Notes under the pieces: generated by a model
The model's input: only the letters and a program-made list of their open reading frames with translations
Databases searched by the model: none
Told to the model about the DNA's origin: nothing
Part shown: piece by piece, positions 6,041-14,554 of the stretch
Layout: each line of letters opens with the position of its first letter
How positions within the stretch are numbered: position 1 is the first letter of the stretch
NCBI RefSeq assembly: GCF_020012125.1
Contig: NZ_JAIFAG010000001.1
Span: forward strand, 186,001-250,000
Source: Hymenobacter psoromatis
GTDB taxonomy: Bacteria > Bacteroidota > Bacteroidia > Cytophagales > Hymenobacteraceae
Direction: 5' to 3'
DNA: 64,000 nucleotides
Program-made: the position numbers and the translations under genes

Positions 6041-8797
6041 ATGCTAATAATTTACCGTCTGGGTTTCCTGCTAATCTTGCTGAGCGGCGCGCTGCGTGGC
6101 TACGGGCAGCAGGCGGGGCCGCCCATCAGCGGGCAGTTTGAGCGGGTGCGCTTCGCGGAGTTTGCGCGGCGCGTGGAAGCCGCTACGCCCTACCGCTTCT
6201 TTTACGACGCGGCCGACGTGGATAGCCTGACTATCAGCCTGAACGCGACCGGGCAGCCGCTGGCCGAGGTGCTGGGGCAGGCGCTGGCGGGCAGCAAGTT
6301 GCAGTTTGCCGTGGATGCGGCCCGCCACGTTTTCATCTCGACTGCGCCCGCCATCCAGACCGCGCTGCCGCCCGGCTACTTCACCGCGCCCGCGCCCGAC
6401 GTGGCCGCTGGCCGCCCCGAAGAGCCGGCCGCTGGCGCGGGCGCGCCCAGCCGGCCCGCGGCCACCCGGCTCTACGAGGTGGGTAGGGGGCAGGCTGCGC
6501 CGGCCGGCGGCCGGGCTACCCTCACCGGCCGCGTGCGCGATGCCCGCACCGGCGAGCCGGTGGTGGGCGCGGCGGTGTTCGTGGAAGGGCCGGTTATCGG
6601 CACCGCCACTGACCAGTTTGGGGCCTACGCCCTGACTTTGCCGGTGGGCCGCTACACGGTGAACGTGCGCGGCATTGGGCTGCGCAACGCCCGCCGCCAG
6701 GTGCAGCTGTTCGCCAGCGGCCCGCTCGACGTGGAGGTAGAGCAGGACATTACGCCCCTCAAGGAAGTGGTGGTGATTGGGGGGCAGGACCAGAACGTGA
6801 GCAGCACCCGCATGGGTGTGGAGAAGCTGGACATCAAGCAGATAAAGCAACTGCCCTCGGTGTTTGGCGAGGCCGACGTGCTGCGGGCGGTGCTGCTGCT
6901 GCCGGGCGTGAAGTCCATCGGCGAGGGTAGCACGGGCTTTAGCGTGCGGGGCGGCAACACGGACCAGAACCTGGTTTTATTTAACGACGCGACGATTTAT
7001 AACCCGGCGCACTTGTTCGGCTTTTTCTCGGCTTTTAACCCCGACGCGGTGAAGTCGGTGGAGCTGTACAAGAGCGCCATTCCGGCCAAGTATGGGGGTA
7101 GGCTGGCCTCGGTGCTGGACGTGGAAACCCGCGAGGGCAACCGCAAGAAGCTGGCCAGCTCGGCCGGCATTGGGCCGCTTACCAGCCGCCTCACCCTGGA
7201 AGGACCGCTGGTGAAGGACAAAGGCTCGTTTCTGGTGGGCGGCCGCACCTCGTATTCCGACTGGCTGCTGCACCTCGCGCCCGATGCCAGTTTGAAGAAA
7301 AGCGCAGCCTCGTTCTACGACCTGAACGCGCACCTGAGCTACGACCTCGATGCGCGCAACTCCTTGTACGCCACCGGTTACGTGAGCCGCGACCACTTCC
7401 GGCTGGCTAGCGACACCACGTTTGAGTACCGCAACACGGCCGCCAGCGTGAAGTGGCAGCACGGCTTTAGTAGCCAGCTGGCGGGGGTGCTCACGGGCAC
7501 GTACAGCCGCTACGCACTCAGCAATTCGAGCGACCAAAACCCGGTCAGCGCCTCGCGCTTTGCCTACGCCCTGAACCAGACCGGGCTGCGCGCCGACCTC
7601 ACCTATTACCGCGATGCGCGGCACACCGTCACCTTCGGGGGGAGCAGCACGCTCTACCGCATTGCGCCCGGCGAGCGCGTGCCGCTGGGCGATAACTCCT
7701 TGACCAAGACCGACGTGCTGGGCCGCGAGCAGGGCCTGGAAAGTGCCCTCTACGCCGCCGACCACTGGGACGCTACCCCCCGCCTGGCCCTCGACCTGGG
7801 CCTGCGCTACTCGCTCTATAACGCACTGGGGCCGGGACTGGTGAACAGCTACCTGCCCAATGTTTCACGCTCGGAAAGCACCATTACGGGCGTTACAAAC
7901 TACGGTAGCAACCAGATTATCCAGACCTACCAGGGGCCCGAGTACCGGCTGGCGGCGCGCTACGCGCTGACGCCTAGCTCCTCGCTCAAGGCCAGCGCGG
8001 GGCGCACGCGCCAGTACATTCACCAGCTCTCGAACACGGCCGCCATGTCGCCCACCGACACCTGGAAGCTGAGCGGCCGCTACCTGCGCCCGCAGGTCGG
8101 CGACCAGTTCGCGCTGGGCTACTACCGCAATTTCCGGCAGAACACCATTGAGGCATCGGTGGAGGGCTATTTCAAAACCACCCGCGACTTCGTGGATTAC
8201 AAGAGCGGCGCGGTGCTCATCCTCAACCACCATATCGAAACCGACGTGCTGAACGCCCGCGGCCGCGCCTACGGTGTAGAATTCCTGCTGCGTAAGTCCA
8301 CCGGCCGCCTCAATGGCTGGCTCAGCTACACTTACGCCCGCACGCTGGTGCAGGTAAACACCGCCACCGACCAGGTGAACGGCGGCCGCTACTACCCCGG
8401 CAACTACGACAAGCCTCACGAAGCCACGCTAGTGGGCAACTACCGCTTCTCGCGCCGCTTCAGCACCTCCATGAACGTGAACTACAGCACCGGCCGGCCC
8501 ATCACGCTGCCGCTGGCTAAGTACTACGTGAACAATACGTTGCGCCTGCTTTACTCCGACCGCAACGCCTACCGGGTGCCCGATTATTTCCGCGTGGATA
8601 TGTCACTCAACATCGAGGGTAATCATAAAATCCACAAGCCTTTCCACAGCTCCTGGACGGTGGGCGTGTACAACCTCACCGGCCGCCAGAATCCTTATTC
8701 CGTCTATTACAAGTCGCAAAACGGCACTATCAATGGCTATCAGCTTTCCATTTTCGGCTCGCCCATCCCGACGGTTACGTACAATGTGCGGTTCTGA
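6041..8797 (+). CDS. cassette A gene 2: TonB-dependent outer-membrane receptor with STN domain
   Basis: A 918-residue outer-membrane receptor. After the signal peptide (to about residue 22) comes an STN domain (about 28-105; FAEFARRVEAATPYRFFYD). A proline/alanine linker follows, then a carboxypeptidase-regulatory-like beta-sandwich (about 160-240; LTGRVRDARTGEPVVGAAVF), the plug (about 255-370, with GFSVRGGNTDQNLVLFND and YNPAHLFGFFSAFNPDAVKS) and a 22-strand barrel ending TYNVRF. The STN domain usually relays a signal to a FecR-type anti-sigma, but none is near. It pairs with the paralogue at 14555, and barrel motifs such as NYDKPHEATLVGNYRFSRR are nearly identical. The ligand is unknown. 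Confidence 0.92.
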   Translation: MLIIYRLGFLLILLSGALRGYGQQAGPPISGQFERVRFAEFARRVEAATPYRFFYDAADVDSLTISLNATGQPLAEVLGQALAGSKLQFAVDAARHVFISTAPAIQTALPPGYFTAPAPDVAAGRPEEPAAGAGAPSRPAATRLYEVGRGQAAPAGGRATLTGRVRDARTGEPVVGAAVFVEGPVIGTATDQFGAYALTLPVGRYTVNVRGIGLRNARRQVQLFASGPLDVEVEQDITPLKEVVVIGGQDQNVSSTRMGVEKLDIKQIKQLPSVFGEADVLRAVLLLPGVKSIGEGSTGFSVRGGNTDQNLVLFNDATIYNPAHLFGFFSAFNPDAVKSVELYKSAIPAKYGGRLASVLDVETREGNRKKLASSAGIGPLTSRLTLEGPLVKDKGSFLVGGRTSYSDWLLHLAPDASLKKSAASFYDLNAHLSYDLDARNSLYATGYVSRDHFRLASDTTFEYRNTAASVKWQHGFSSQLAGVLTGTYSRYALSNSSDQNPVSASRFAYALNQTGLRADLTYYRDARHTVTFGGSSTLYRIAPGERVPLGDNSLTKTDVLGREQGLESALYAADHWDATPRLALDLGLRYSLYNALGPGLVNSYLPNVSRSESTITGVTNYGSNQIIQTYQGPEYRLAARYALTPSSSLKASAGRTRQYIHQLSNTAAMSPTDTWKLSGRYLRPQVGDQFALGYYRNFRQNTIEASVEGYFKTTRDFVDYKSGAVLILNHHIETDVLNARGRAYGVEFLLRKSTGRLNGWLSYTYARTLVQVNTATDQVNGGRYYPGNYDKPHEATLVGNYRFSRRFSTSMNVNYSTGRPITLPLAKYYVNNTLRLLYSDRNAYRVPDYFRVDMSLNIEGNHKIHKPFHSSWTVGVYNLTGRQNPYSVYYKSQNGTINGYQLSIFGSPIPTVTYNVRF

Positions 8798-8800
8798 CGT

Positions 8801-8895
8801 TCATCCCATCCCCTCTCCTTCGGGAGAGGGGAGCCGGTCATGTGCAGTAGCAAGTCGTCAGGCTCCCCTCTCCCGAAGGAGAGGGGGTGGGATGA
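8801..8895. repeat. palindromic repeat, family 3 (CCCCTCTCCTTCGGGAGAGG type)
   Basis: Arms 8801-8835 and 8861-8895 are near-perfect inverted repeats, and each contains its own small hairpin (CTCTCC-TTCG-GGAGAG). The repeat begins 3 bp after the receptor stop and runs over the start region of the DUF4249 gene. Cassette B has no repeat here: its two genes overlap. Confidence 0.88.
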
Positions 8896-10037
8896 CGTGG
8901 GGAGGAATAATGCTGCTTCTGCAGCTGGCCAGCTGCGTGAAGCCCTATAACGCGCCCGTACCCGCCGCCGCCAAAAGCTATTTGGTAGTGGATGGCTACA
9001 TCCGCACCAACGGGCCAAGCACGTTCCGGCTCTCGCGCACGCTGGGGCTGACGGCCAGCCAGCCCCAGGCCGAAAGCCAGGCTAAGGTGCTGATTGAGGA
9101 TGATTTGGGTAACGATTACTCGCTCAGCGAGCAGCCGGCCGGCACCTACACCCTAAGCCAACCTCAGCCCCTGGACTCGACCCGGCACTACAAACTGCGA
9201 GTGACCACGGCGGGCGGCGCGGCCTACGCATCGGACTTAGTGCCGGTGCAGCTGACGCCGCCCATTGATACTGTTTCCTGGAATTACACCGGTGAGGGTG
9301 TGCAAATCGCCGTGTCGACTCACGGCGCGCCCGGCCGCCCCACTACCTTCTACCGCTGGGACTACCAGGAGACCTGGCTCTACACCTCGGCTTTCTACTC
9401 GCATTTGGTTTATAATAAAGACAGTAGCGAATTTGTGCGGCGCAACGAAGACATTTACCACTGCTGGAACACGGCGGGCTCGAACACGATTAACCTGGGT
9501 AGCACCGCCGCGCTGGCCCAGGATGTGCTGAGCCGGCAGCCGCTGGGACTTATTCTTAATAAGTCGGTGAAGCTGCGCATCCGGTACAGTATTCTGGTGC
9601 TGCAATACGGCCAGACTGCCGACGAGTATAAGTACTGGGAAACGTTGAAGAAAAACACCGAAAACATCGGCTCGCTCTACGATGCGCTGCCAACGCAGCT
9701 CACCGGCAACCTGCACAACGTGGCCGACCCCGCCGAGCCGGTACTGGGCTACGTGGGGGCGCATTCGGTGCGCAGCCGCCGCATTTTCATTGACCGCACC
9801 GAGCTGCCCTTGCCCTCCAACTGGCTGTTTGAGACGGGCTACGAAAGCTGCGGTAAAATGCCCGATGTCTACTCACCATTTGAGGCCAGGGGCTTGCTTA
9901 TTGGCGATAAGACCTTACCCATTGACCCGGCGTACAACGAAAAGGGTGCCGAGGTCGGCTACCTCGGCGCTTCGGCCGACTGCGTGGACTGCCGCGCCCG
10001 CGGCGGCAGTAACCTGCGGCCGAGCTTCTGGCGCTAG
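8892..10037 (+). CDS. cassette A gene 3: DUF4249 lipoprotein
   Basis: A DUF4249-type protein, 381 residues from the ATG at 8892. Typical features are LASCVKPYN (lipobox and Cys), KSYLVVDGYI, DDLGNDYSLSE, PPIDTVSWNY and a cysteine-containing tail SADCVDCRARGGSNL. The start is uncertain. ATG 8910 follows GGAGGA but leaves almost no signal peptide. ATG 8784 overlaps the receptor stop and reads through the palindrome, adding an Arg-rich stretch that could act as the n-region. The cassette B copy has a normal signal peptide, so this N-terminus has probably been rebuilt by repeat insertion. DUF4249 function is not known; genes of this family are often beside TonB receptors. Confidence 0.85.
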   Translation: MTWGGIMLLLQLASCVKPYNAPVPAAAKSYLVVDGYIRTNGPSTFRLSRTLGLTASQPQAESQAKVLIEDDLGNDYSLSEQPAGTYTLSQPQPLDSTRHYKLRVTTAGGAAYASDLVPVQLTPPIDTVSWNYTGEGVQIAVSTHGAPGRPTTFYRWDYQETWLYTSAFYSHLVYNKDSSEFVRRNEDIYHCWNTAGSNTINLGSTAALAQDVLSRQPLGLILNKSVKLRIRYSILVLQYGQTADEYKYWETLKKNTENIGSLYDALPTQLTGNLHNVADPAEPVLGYVGAHSVRSRRIFIDRTELPLPSNWLFETGYESCGKMPDVYSPFEARGLLIGDKTLPIDPAYNEKGAEVGYLGASADCVDCRARGGSNLRPSFWR

Positions 10038-10077
10038 GCGACTCATTTTGAATGATAAGCATCTCATCCCTAGCATA

Positions 10078-12486
10078 ATGTCTGCTATTTTTCTTCGCCG
10101 CTTTTCGCGCCTGTTACTGCTGGCGCTCCGGCTGGCGGCCCTACCCCCCGCTTTGGCCCAAGCCCAGGCCGTGCCCGACTCACTGCCGGGCCTCAGCCGG
10201 CCGTTTGCGCGCTATACCCGGCAGGCGTTGGTCGAGCAGCTGTTCGCGCACCTCGACCGGCCCACCTACGCGGCCGGCGAAACCATGTGGCTGAAAATCT
10301 ACGCCGTGGATGGCACCCGGCACCAGCCGCTAGCCCTGAGCAAAATCGCCTACGTGGAGCTGCTTAATGCTCAGCAGCAGCCCGTGCTGCAAGCCCGGCT
10401 GGCGCTGAGCCGCGCCACCGGCCACGGCTCGCTGGCCCTACCCCCCGACCTGCCCGCCGGCCCCTACGTGCTGCGCGCCTACACCAGCTGGATGCGCAAT
10501 TTCAGCCCCGAAGGCTACTTCCACTGCCCGGTCACGGTGCTCAATACTGCCCGCCCGCCCGGCCCCGCCGCTCGGCCCGCCGCGGCCGGCTACGACGTGC
10601 AGTTCTTCCCCGAAGGCGGCCAGCTGGTGCGCGGCCTGCGCAGCCGCGTGGGCCTGCGCGTGGTGAACGCGGCCGGCCAGGGCGTGGCCGCCACCGGCAT
10701 TGTGCGCGATGCGCAAGGCCAGCCCGTAGCCACATTCGAGACGCTGAAATTCGGCCTGGGCAGCTTTGATTTCACGCCCGCACTGGCCGGCGCGGGCTAC
10801 GTAGCTGCTGTTCAAATAACGGATGGACAAGATATTAGTGTGCCGCTGCCAGCCGCCACTGAAGCCGGCTACGTGCTGCGCCTGGCCGACGCCACCGCCG
10901 ACTCCGTGCGCCTGACGGTGCAGGCCCAGGGCAGCGCCCTACCCCCCGGCCCGGTGGCGGTGCTGGGGCACGCCGGCCAGCGCATCGTGGCCGCGGTTCG
11001 TGGCCCGCTGGTCGGGGGGGTAGGGGAGTTTGCGTTTGCCAAAAAAGACCTGCCCGACGGCACGATGCGCTTCACGCTGTTTGACGGCGCGGCGCGGCCC
11101 CGCGCCGAGCGGCTGTATTTTCAGCGGCCCCGGCACCCGCTGGCGTTGGTCGTGGCCGCGCCGGCCGGCTACGCCCCCCGCGCCCGCGTGGAAGTGCAGC
11201 TGCGCGCCGACGCGCCCGCCAACGCCTCGCTGGCCGTGTACCAGCTCGACTCGCTGAACGCCGCCGAGCCGGCCGACATTGATACGTTTTTGAGTTTGAC
11301 CTCGGAGCTGAAAGGCCACGTGGAAGCGCCCAACTACTACCTGCGCGATACCAGCGCTACCGCCCGCGCCGCCCTCGACAACCTGCTGCTGACCCAGGGC
11401 TGGAGCCGCTTCCGCTGGGACGATGTGCTGGCTGCCCGCCCGCCCGCGCTCCCCTACCTGCCCGAGGTGAACGGCCACTTCGTGCGCGGCCGCCTCACGG
11501 ACCGCCGCACCGGCGCGCCGGCCGCCGGCCTCACCGCCTACCTGGCCTCGCCGAGCCGGGCCATTCGGCTGTATAATGCTATTAGCCAAGTAGATGGTAT
11601 TTTACGGTTTGAGACGAACCCGTTTTACGGCCCTACCCAGCTGGTGCTACAAACCGATTATTTGCGCGATAGCACGTATCACTTGGAGCTGTTGAGTCCG
11701 TTTTCGACGCAGTTCGCGGCCGGACAGGCTCGGCCTTTCGCGCTAAGCCAGGGGCTGGCGGCGGCCCTCACCCAGCGCTCGGTGCAGGTGCAGACGCAGC
11801 GCAGGTTTTTCAGCCGCTTTGAGAATGCGTATACCCAACCCGCGCACGATACGCTGGCCTTTTATGGCCGGCCCGACGAGCAGTATTTACTGGATGACTA
11901 CACCCGCTTTCCGGTGCTGGAGGAAGTGATGCGCGAGTACGTGCCCGGCGTGCTGGTGCGCAAGCGCCGCGACGGCTTCCACTTCCTGGTGGTGGACAAG
12001 CGCAACGACGCCACGTTTCGCAACAACCCACTGGTGCTGCTCGACGGCGTGCCGGTGTTTGATGTGAATAAGATAATGGCTTTCAGCCCCTTAAAAATCC
12101 GTAAGCTCGACGTGGTAGATGGCCACTTTTTCCACGGCCCCCTCACCTACGACGGTGTGGTGAGCTACACCACCTACAAGGGCGACCTGGCCGGCTTCCC
12201 CCTACCCCCCCAGGCGCTGCTCGAAGAGTACGAGGGTTTGCAGGGCGAGCGCGAGTTTTTCGCCCCGCGCTACGAAACCGCCGCCCGGCAGCAAAGCCGC
12301 CTCCCCGACTTCCGCAACCTGCTCCACTGGCAGCCCGACATGACCCTGACGCCCGGCCAGCCCCGCACGCTCACCTTCTACACCTCCGACCAAGTGGGCC
12401 GCTACCTGGTAGTAGCCCAGGGCCTCGCCGCCGATGGCCGCGCCGGTAGCGCCCGCCTGGTGCTGGAAGTGAAGCCGGCGCTGTGA
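10078..12486 (+). CDS. cassette A gene 4: large exported protein with MG2-like start and plug-like C-terminus
   Basis: An 802-residue protein with an Arg-rich n-region and signal peptide ending near ALAQAQA. Residues about 45-150 resemble a macroglobulin MG2 domain (RPTYAAGETMWLKIYAVDG, LPAGPYVLRAYTSWM). Several beta-sandwich segments follow, including a carboxypeptidase-regulatory-like one near residue 470. Around residues 610-700 the sequence resembles a TonB-receptor plug (VLEEVMREYVPGVLVRKRRD, then LVLLDGVPVFDVNKIMAF). No beta-barrel follows; the tail is short and ends LEVKPAL. The ATG at 10078 is chosen because upstream codons in this frame overlap the DUF4249 gene. It may be a periplasmic or surface partner of the gene 2 receptor. 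Function unknown. Confidence 0.86.
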   Translation: MSAIFLRRFSRLLLLALRLAALPPALAQAQAVPDSLPGLSRPFARYTRQALVEQLFAHLDRPTYAAGETMWLKIYAVDGTRHQPLALSKIAYVELLNAQQQPVLQARLALSRATGHGSLALPPDLPAGPYVLRAYTSWMRNFSPEGYFHCPVTVLNTARPPGPAARPAAAGYDVQFFPEGGQLVRGLRSRVGLRVVNAAGQGVAATGIVRDAQGQPVATFETLKFGLGSFDFTPALAGAGYVAAVQITDGQDISVPLPAATEAGYVLRLADATADSVRLTVQAQGSALPPGPVAVLGHAGQRIVAAVRGPLVGGVGEFAFAKKDLPDGTMRFTLFDGAARPRAERLYFQRPRHPLALVVAAPAGYAPRARVEVQLRADAPANASLAVYQLDSLNAAEPADIDTFLSLTSELKGHVEAPNYYLRDTSATARAALDNLLLTQGWSRFRWDDVLAARPPALPYLPEVNGHFVRGRLTDRRTGAPAAGLTAYLASPSRAIRLYNAISQVDGILRFETNPFYGPTQLVLQTDYLRDSTYHLELLSPFSTQFAAGQARPFALSQGLAAALTQRSVQVQTQRRFFSRFENAYTQPAHDTLAFYGRPDEQYLLDDYTRFPVLEEVMREYVPGVLVRKRRDGFHFLVVDKRNDATFRNNPLVLLDGVPVFDVNKIMAFSPLKIRKLDVVDGHFFHGPLTYDGVVSYTTYKGDLAGFPLPPQALLEEYEGLQGEREFFAPRYETAARQQSRLPDFRNLLHWQPDMTLTPGQPRTLTFYTSDQVGRYLVVAQGLAADGRAGSARLVLEVKPAL

Positions 12487-12513
12487 GAAATTAGAAGCTT
12501 AAAAGACAAGAAG

Positions 12514-12616
12514 TTGTCTTTGCGAGCGCAGCGCGGCAATCGCACCCAAACGACACCCACGCTGGTCGTGCGTCCATCGTTCGGATGCGATTACTGCGCT
12601 TCGCTCGCAAGGACAG
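12514..12616. repeat. palindromic repeat, family 2, between convergent genes
   Basis: The left arm at 12514-12553 (TTGTCTTTGCGAGCGCAGCG...) pairs imperfectly with 12578-12616 (...GCTTCGCTCGCAAGGACA). It sits between the converging ends of cassette A and the SRAP gene and could terminate both. Confidence 0.82.
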
Positions 12617-12634
12617 ACTACTCCACTTGGTGCC

Positions 12635-13297
12635 TTACGCGGCGGCCAGCACGTCGGGGTCGTTGTGAGCAGGCGAGTTGACGCGGGTTGTGACGGCGTA
12701 CTCCTGCATCAAATCGGTGGGGTAGGGCACCAGCAATTTCTGATGGGCGGCGGGCGCGAGGTCGTCGGCAAGCCAGGCGCGCTCGGCGTCGGGGCCGGGC
12801 AGGATGACGGGCATCCGGTTGTGGAGCCTGGCCATCAGCTCATTAGGCTCGGTGGTGATGATGGTGAAAGTGGGGTGCACCTCGCCCGACGCTTTATCCA
12901 CCCACTCATCCCAGAGGCCGGCGAAAGCAAAGGGCTCCTCATTTTGGAGCAGAATGCGGTGCGGCACCTTGCCCCGCTCGGTGGCCTGCCACTCGTAGAA
13001 CGAATCGGCCAGGACCAGGCAGCGCCGCCGGGCCAGCAGCTGCCGGAAACTCGGCTTTTCGGCCAGCGTTTCGGCGCGGGCGTTGATGGGCTTGGGGCCG
13101 CTGGCCGGGTCGCGGCTCCAGGCGGGTACCAGGCCCCAGCGCACCAGTTGAATCTGGCCGGGCGCGGCATTGGTGATAATGGGCAACGCCTGCGAGGGCG
13201 CGGCGTTGAAGTTGGGCGCGGGGGTAGGGGCTTCCTGCGCCGCAAAGCGCCGGGCTAAGGCCGACGCGGGGGTAATAACGGTATAACGACCACACAT
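12635..13297 (-). CDS. SRAP-domain (HMCES/YedK) abasic-site DNA-protein crosslink protein
   Basis: A 220-residue SRAP protein. After removal of the initiator Met, Cys2 (MCGRY start) forms a thiazolidine crosslink with abasic sites in single-stranded DNA, shielding them from cleavage. The other conserved active-site residues are visible: Asn72 in INARAET, Glu102 in SFYEWQ and His159 in RLHNRMP. Length matches E. coli YedK (222). It is alone on the minus strand between the two copies of the envelope cassette and has no obvious link to them. It marks the boundary of the duplicated unit. Confidence 0.95.
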   Translation of the reverse strand: MCGRYTVITPASALARRFAAQEAPTPAPNFNAAPSQALPIITNAAPGQIQLVRWGLVPAWSRDPASGPKPINARAETLAEKPSFRQLLARRRCLVLADSFYEWQATERGKVPHRILLQNEEPFAFAGLWDEWVDKASGEVHPTFTIITTEPNELMARLHNRMPVILPGPDAERAWLADDLAPAAHQKLLVPYPTDLMQEYAVTTRVNSPAHNDPDVLAAA

Positions 13298-13621
13298 AGG
13301 ACCGCAGATTCAAACTGATTTAATGGATTTCGCGGATACGCCGCGGCGCGGCTGCCTACGCGAGGGTTGGGTTTTGAGCGTACTCAGGATGGAACTTAAC
13401 CAAACGCCGACGGCCGACGGTGGTGGGCGCTTCGCACCAGGTTTTGGGTAGACGCAGCGAGGCCGCTTCGTGTTGTCTGCTGCGGTCGGGGCCGGGGCGA
13501 GCGGGGGTGCTTGCGCCCGGCAGCGGGGGTAGGCGGCGGCTTGCTGATTGGTAGCGCTTACCCTATCTTGCGGCGCGTTATCCTTCCTGAAAACAAGCCT
13601 TTTCCGACCGGAATCTACCCC
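13298..13621. other. intergenic spacer between SRAP gene and cassette B
   Basis: 324 bp between divergent genes, so it should hold the promoters of both. It contains a degenerate ATTCAAACTGATTTAATGGA stretch at 13307-13326 of the kind repeated in many Bacteroidota spacers, and one GGGGGTAGG motif near 13526. An open frame running from 13511 into gene 1 of cassette B lacks a plausible N-terminus. No recognisable promoter or RNA gene was found. Confidence 0.5.
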
Positions 13622-14395
13622 ATGCGTATGCGCGTCAAATTGCCTGCCCTACCCCCCTGGTGGCGCGGGCGCGTGGCTGTTCTGCTAAGTCTACTGAGCC
13701 TGGCGCTGCGCCTGCCCGCCGCGGCGCAGGCCCCTGCCCCTGATACGGCCGCCACGGCCGCCGCCGTGGCGGCGGCAGGTCGCACCTACGCGGCAGCGCT
13801 GGGCACCGAGCAAATGCTTTACGACGGGCCCGAGTACGTGGACTATACCACGCCGGGCACGCGGGGCCACCAGTTTTGGGAGCAGCCCCAGGCCCAAACC
13901 GGCAGCGTAATGTATCGCGGCGGCACGTTTGCGGACGTGCCGCTGAATTACGATTTGCTGCGCGATGAGCTGCTGTTATTCTACCCCAGCCTGACGGCAA
14001 CCATCGTGCTGCCGGCCGCGCACGTGGCGGGCTTCACGCTGGGCAGCCGCCGCTTCGTGCGGTTGGTGGGCGATACGCTGGCCGGAGCCCTCCCCACCGG
14101 CTACTACGAGCTGCTGGCCGAAGGTCCCGTGCGCCTGCTGGCCCGCCACCGTAAGCAGGTGCACCAAACTATCATCAGTCAGGCCCTGACGCTGGAATAC
14201 CAGCAAACTGACGAGCTTTTCGTGCGCACGCCCACTATTACAACCACGGTTACGAGCCTGAAAAAGCTGCTGGCGCTGCTGCCCGCCCACCAAACCGAGC
14301 TGCAACGCTACGCCCGGCAGCAGCACCTGAGCTTTAAGCCCACCGACCGCGCTGCCTCGGCTGGGCAGCTGCTACGGTACTACTATTCGCTGTGA
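13622..14395 (+). CDS. cassette B gene 1: secreted protein of unknown family
   Basis: A 257-residue paralogue of the protein at 5114. The ATG at 13622 gives an Arg/Lys n-region, a long hydrophobic core and cleavage near PAAAQA. It shares YDxLRDELLxxYPS, the SRRFVRLVGDTL block, TGYYELLAEGPVRLLARHRK and the RQQHLSFKP tail. The two copies are clearly related but far from identical, so the duplication is not recent. No enzymatic motif is seen. A family 2 palindrome separates it from the receptor gene behind it. Confidence 0.85.
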   Translation: MRMRVKLPALPPWWRGRVAVLLSLLSLALRLPAAAQAPAPDTAATAAAVAAAGRTYAAALGTEQMLYDGPEYVDYTTPGTRGHQFWEQPQAQTGSVMYRGGTFADVPLNYDLLRDELLLFYPSLTATIVLPAAHVAGFTLGSRRFVRLVGDTLAGALPTGYYELLAEGPVRLLARHRKQVHQTIISQALTLEYQQTDELFVRTPTITTTVTSLKKLLALLPAHQTELQRYARQQHLSFKPTDRAASAGQLLRYYYSL

Positions 14396-14411
14396 GATTT
14401 ATCAAAACTCG

Positions 14412-14518
14412 TTTGTCCTTGCGAGCGCAGCGCGGCAATCTTTCCTGGTCGTTAGGGGTACTAACTTGATGAAGCGAACGACCAGGAAAGATTGCCGCGC
14501 TGCGCTCGCAAGGACAAA
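14412..14518. repeat. palindromic repeat, family 2, inside cassette B
   Basis: Almost perfect ~41 bp arms at 14412-14453 and 14478-14518 (core TTTGTCCTTGCGAGCGCAGC) around a ~24 bp loop. It holds the same place between genes 1 and 2 as the family 1 palindrome in cassette A. Confidence 0.9.
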
Positions 14519-14554
14519 GTACTCAGAAGGCTAGCAGCTCAAAAAATAACCCAT

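Noticed and set aside
8733-8891. N-terminal extension of the cassette A DUF4249 protein from 8733
   Set aside because: The frame begins inside the receptor's coding end and most of it is repeat DNA; the later starts fit the lipobox better, though ATG 8784 remains possible.
9682-10077. Extended start of the cassette A gene 4 protein
   Set aside because: These codons lie over the DUF4249 gene in another frame; the signal peptide begins at 10078.
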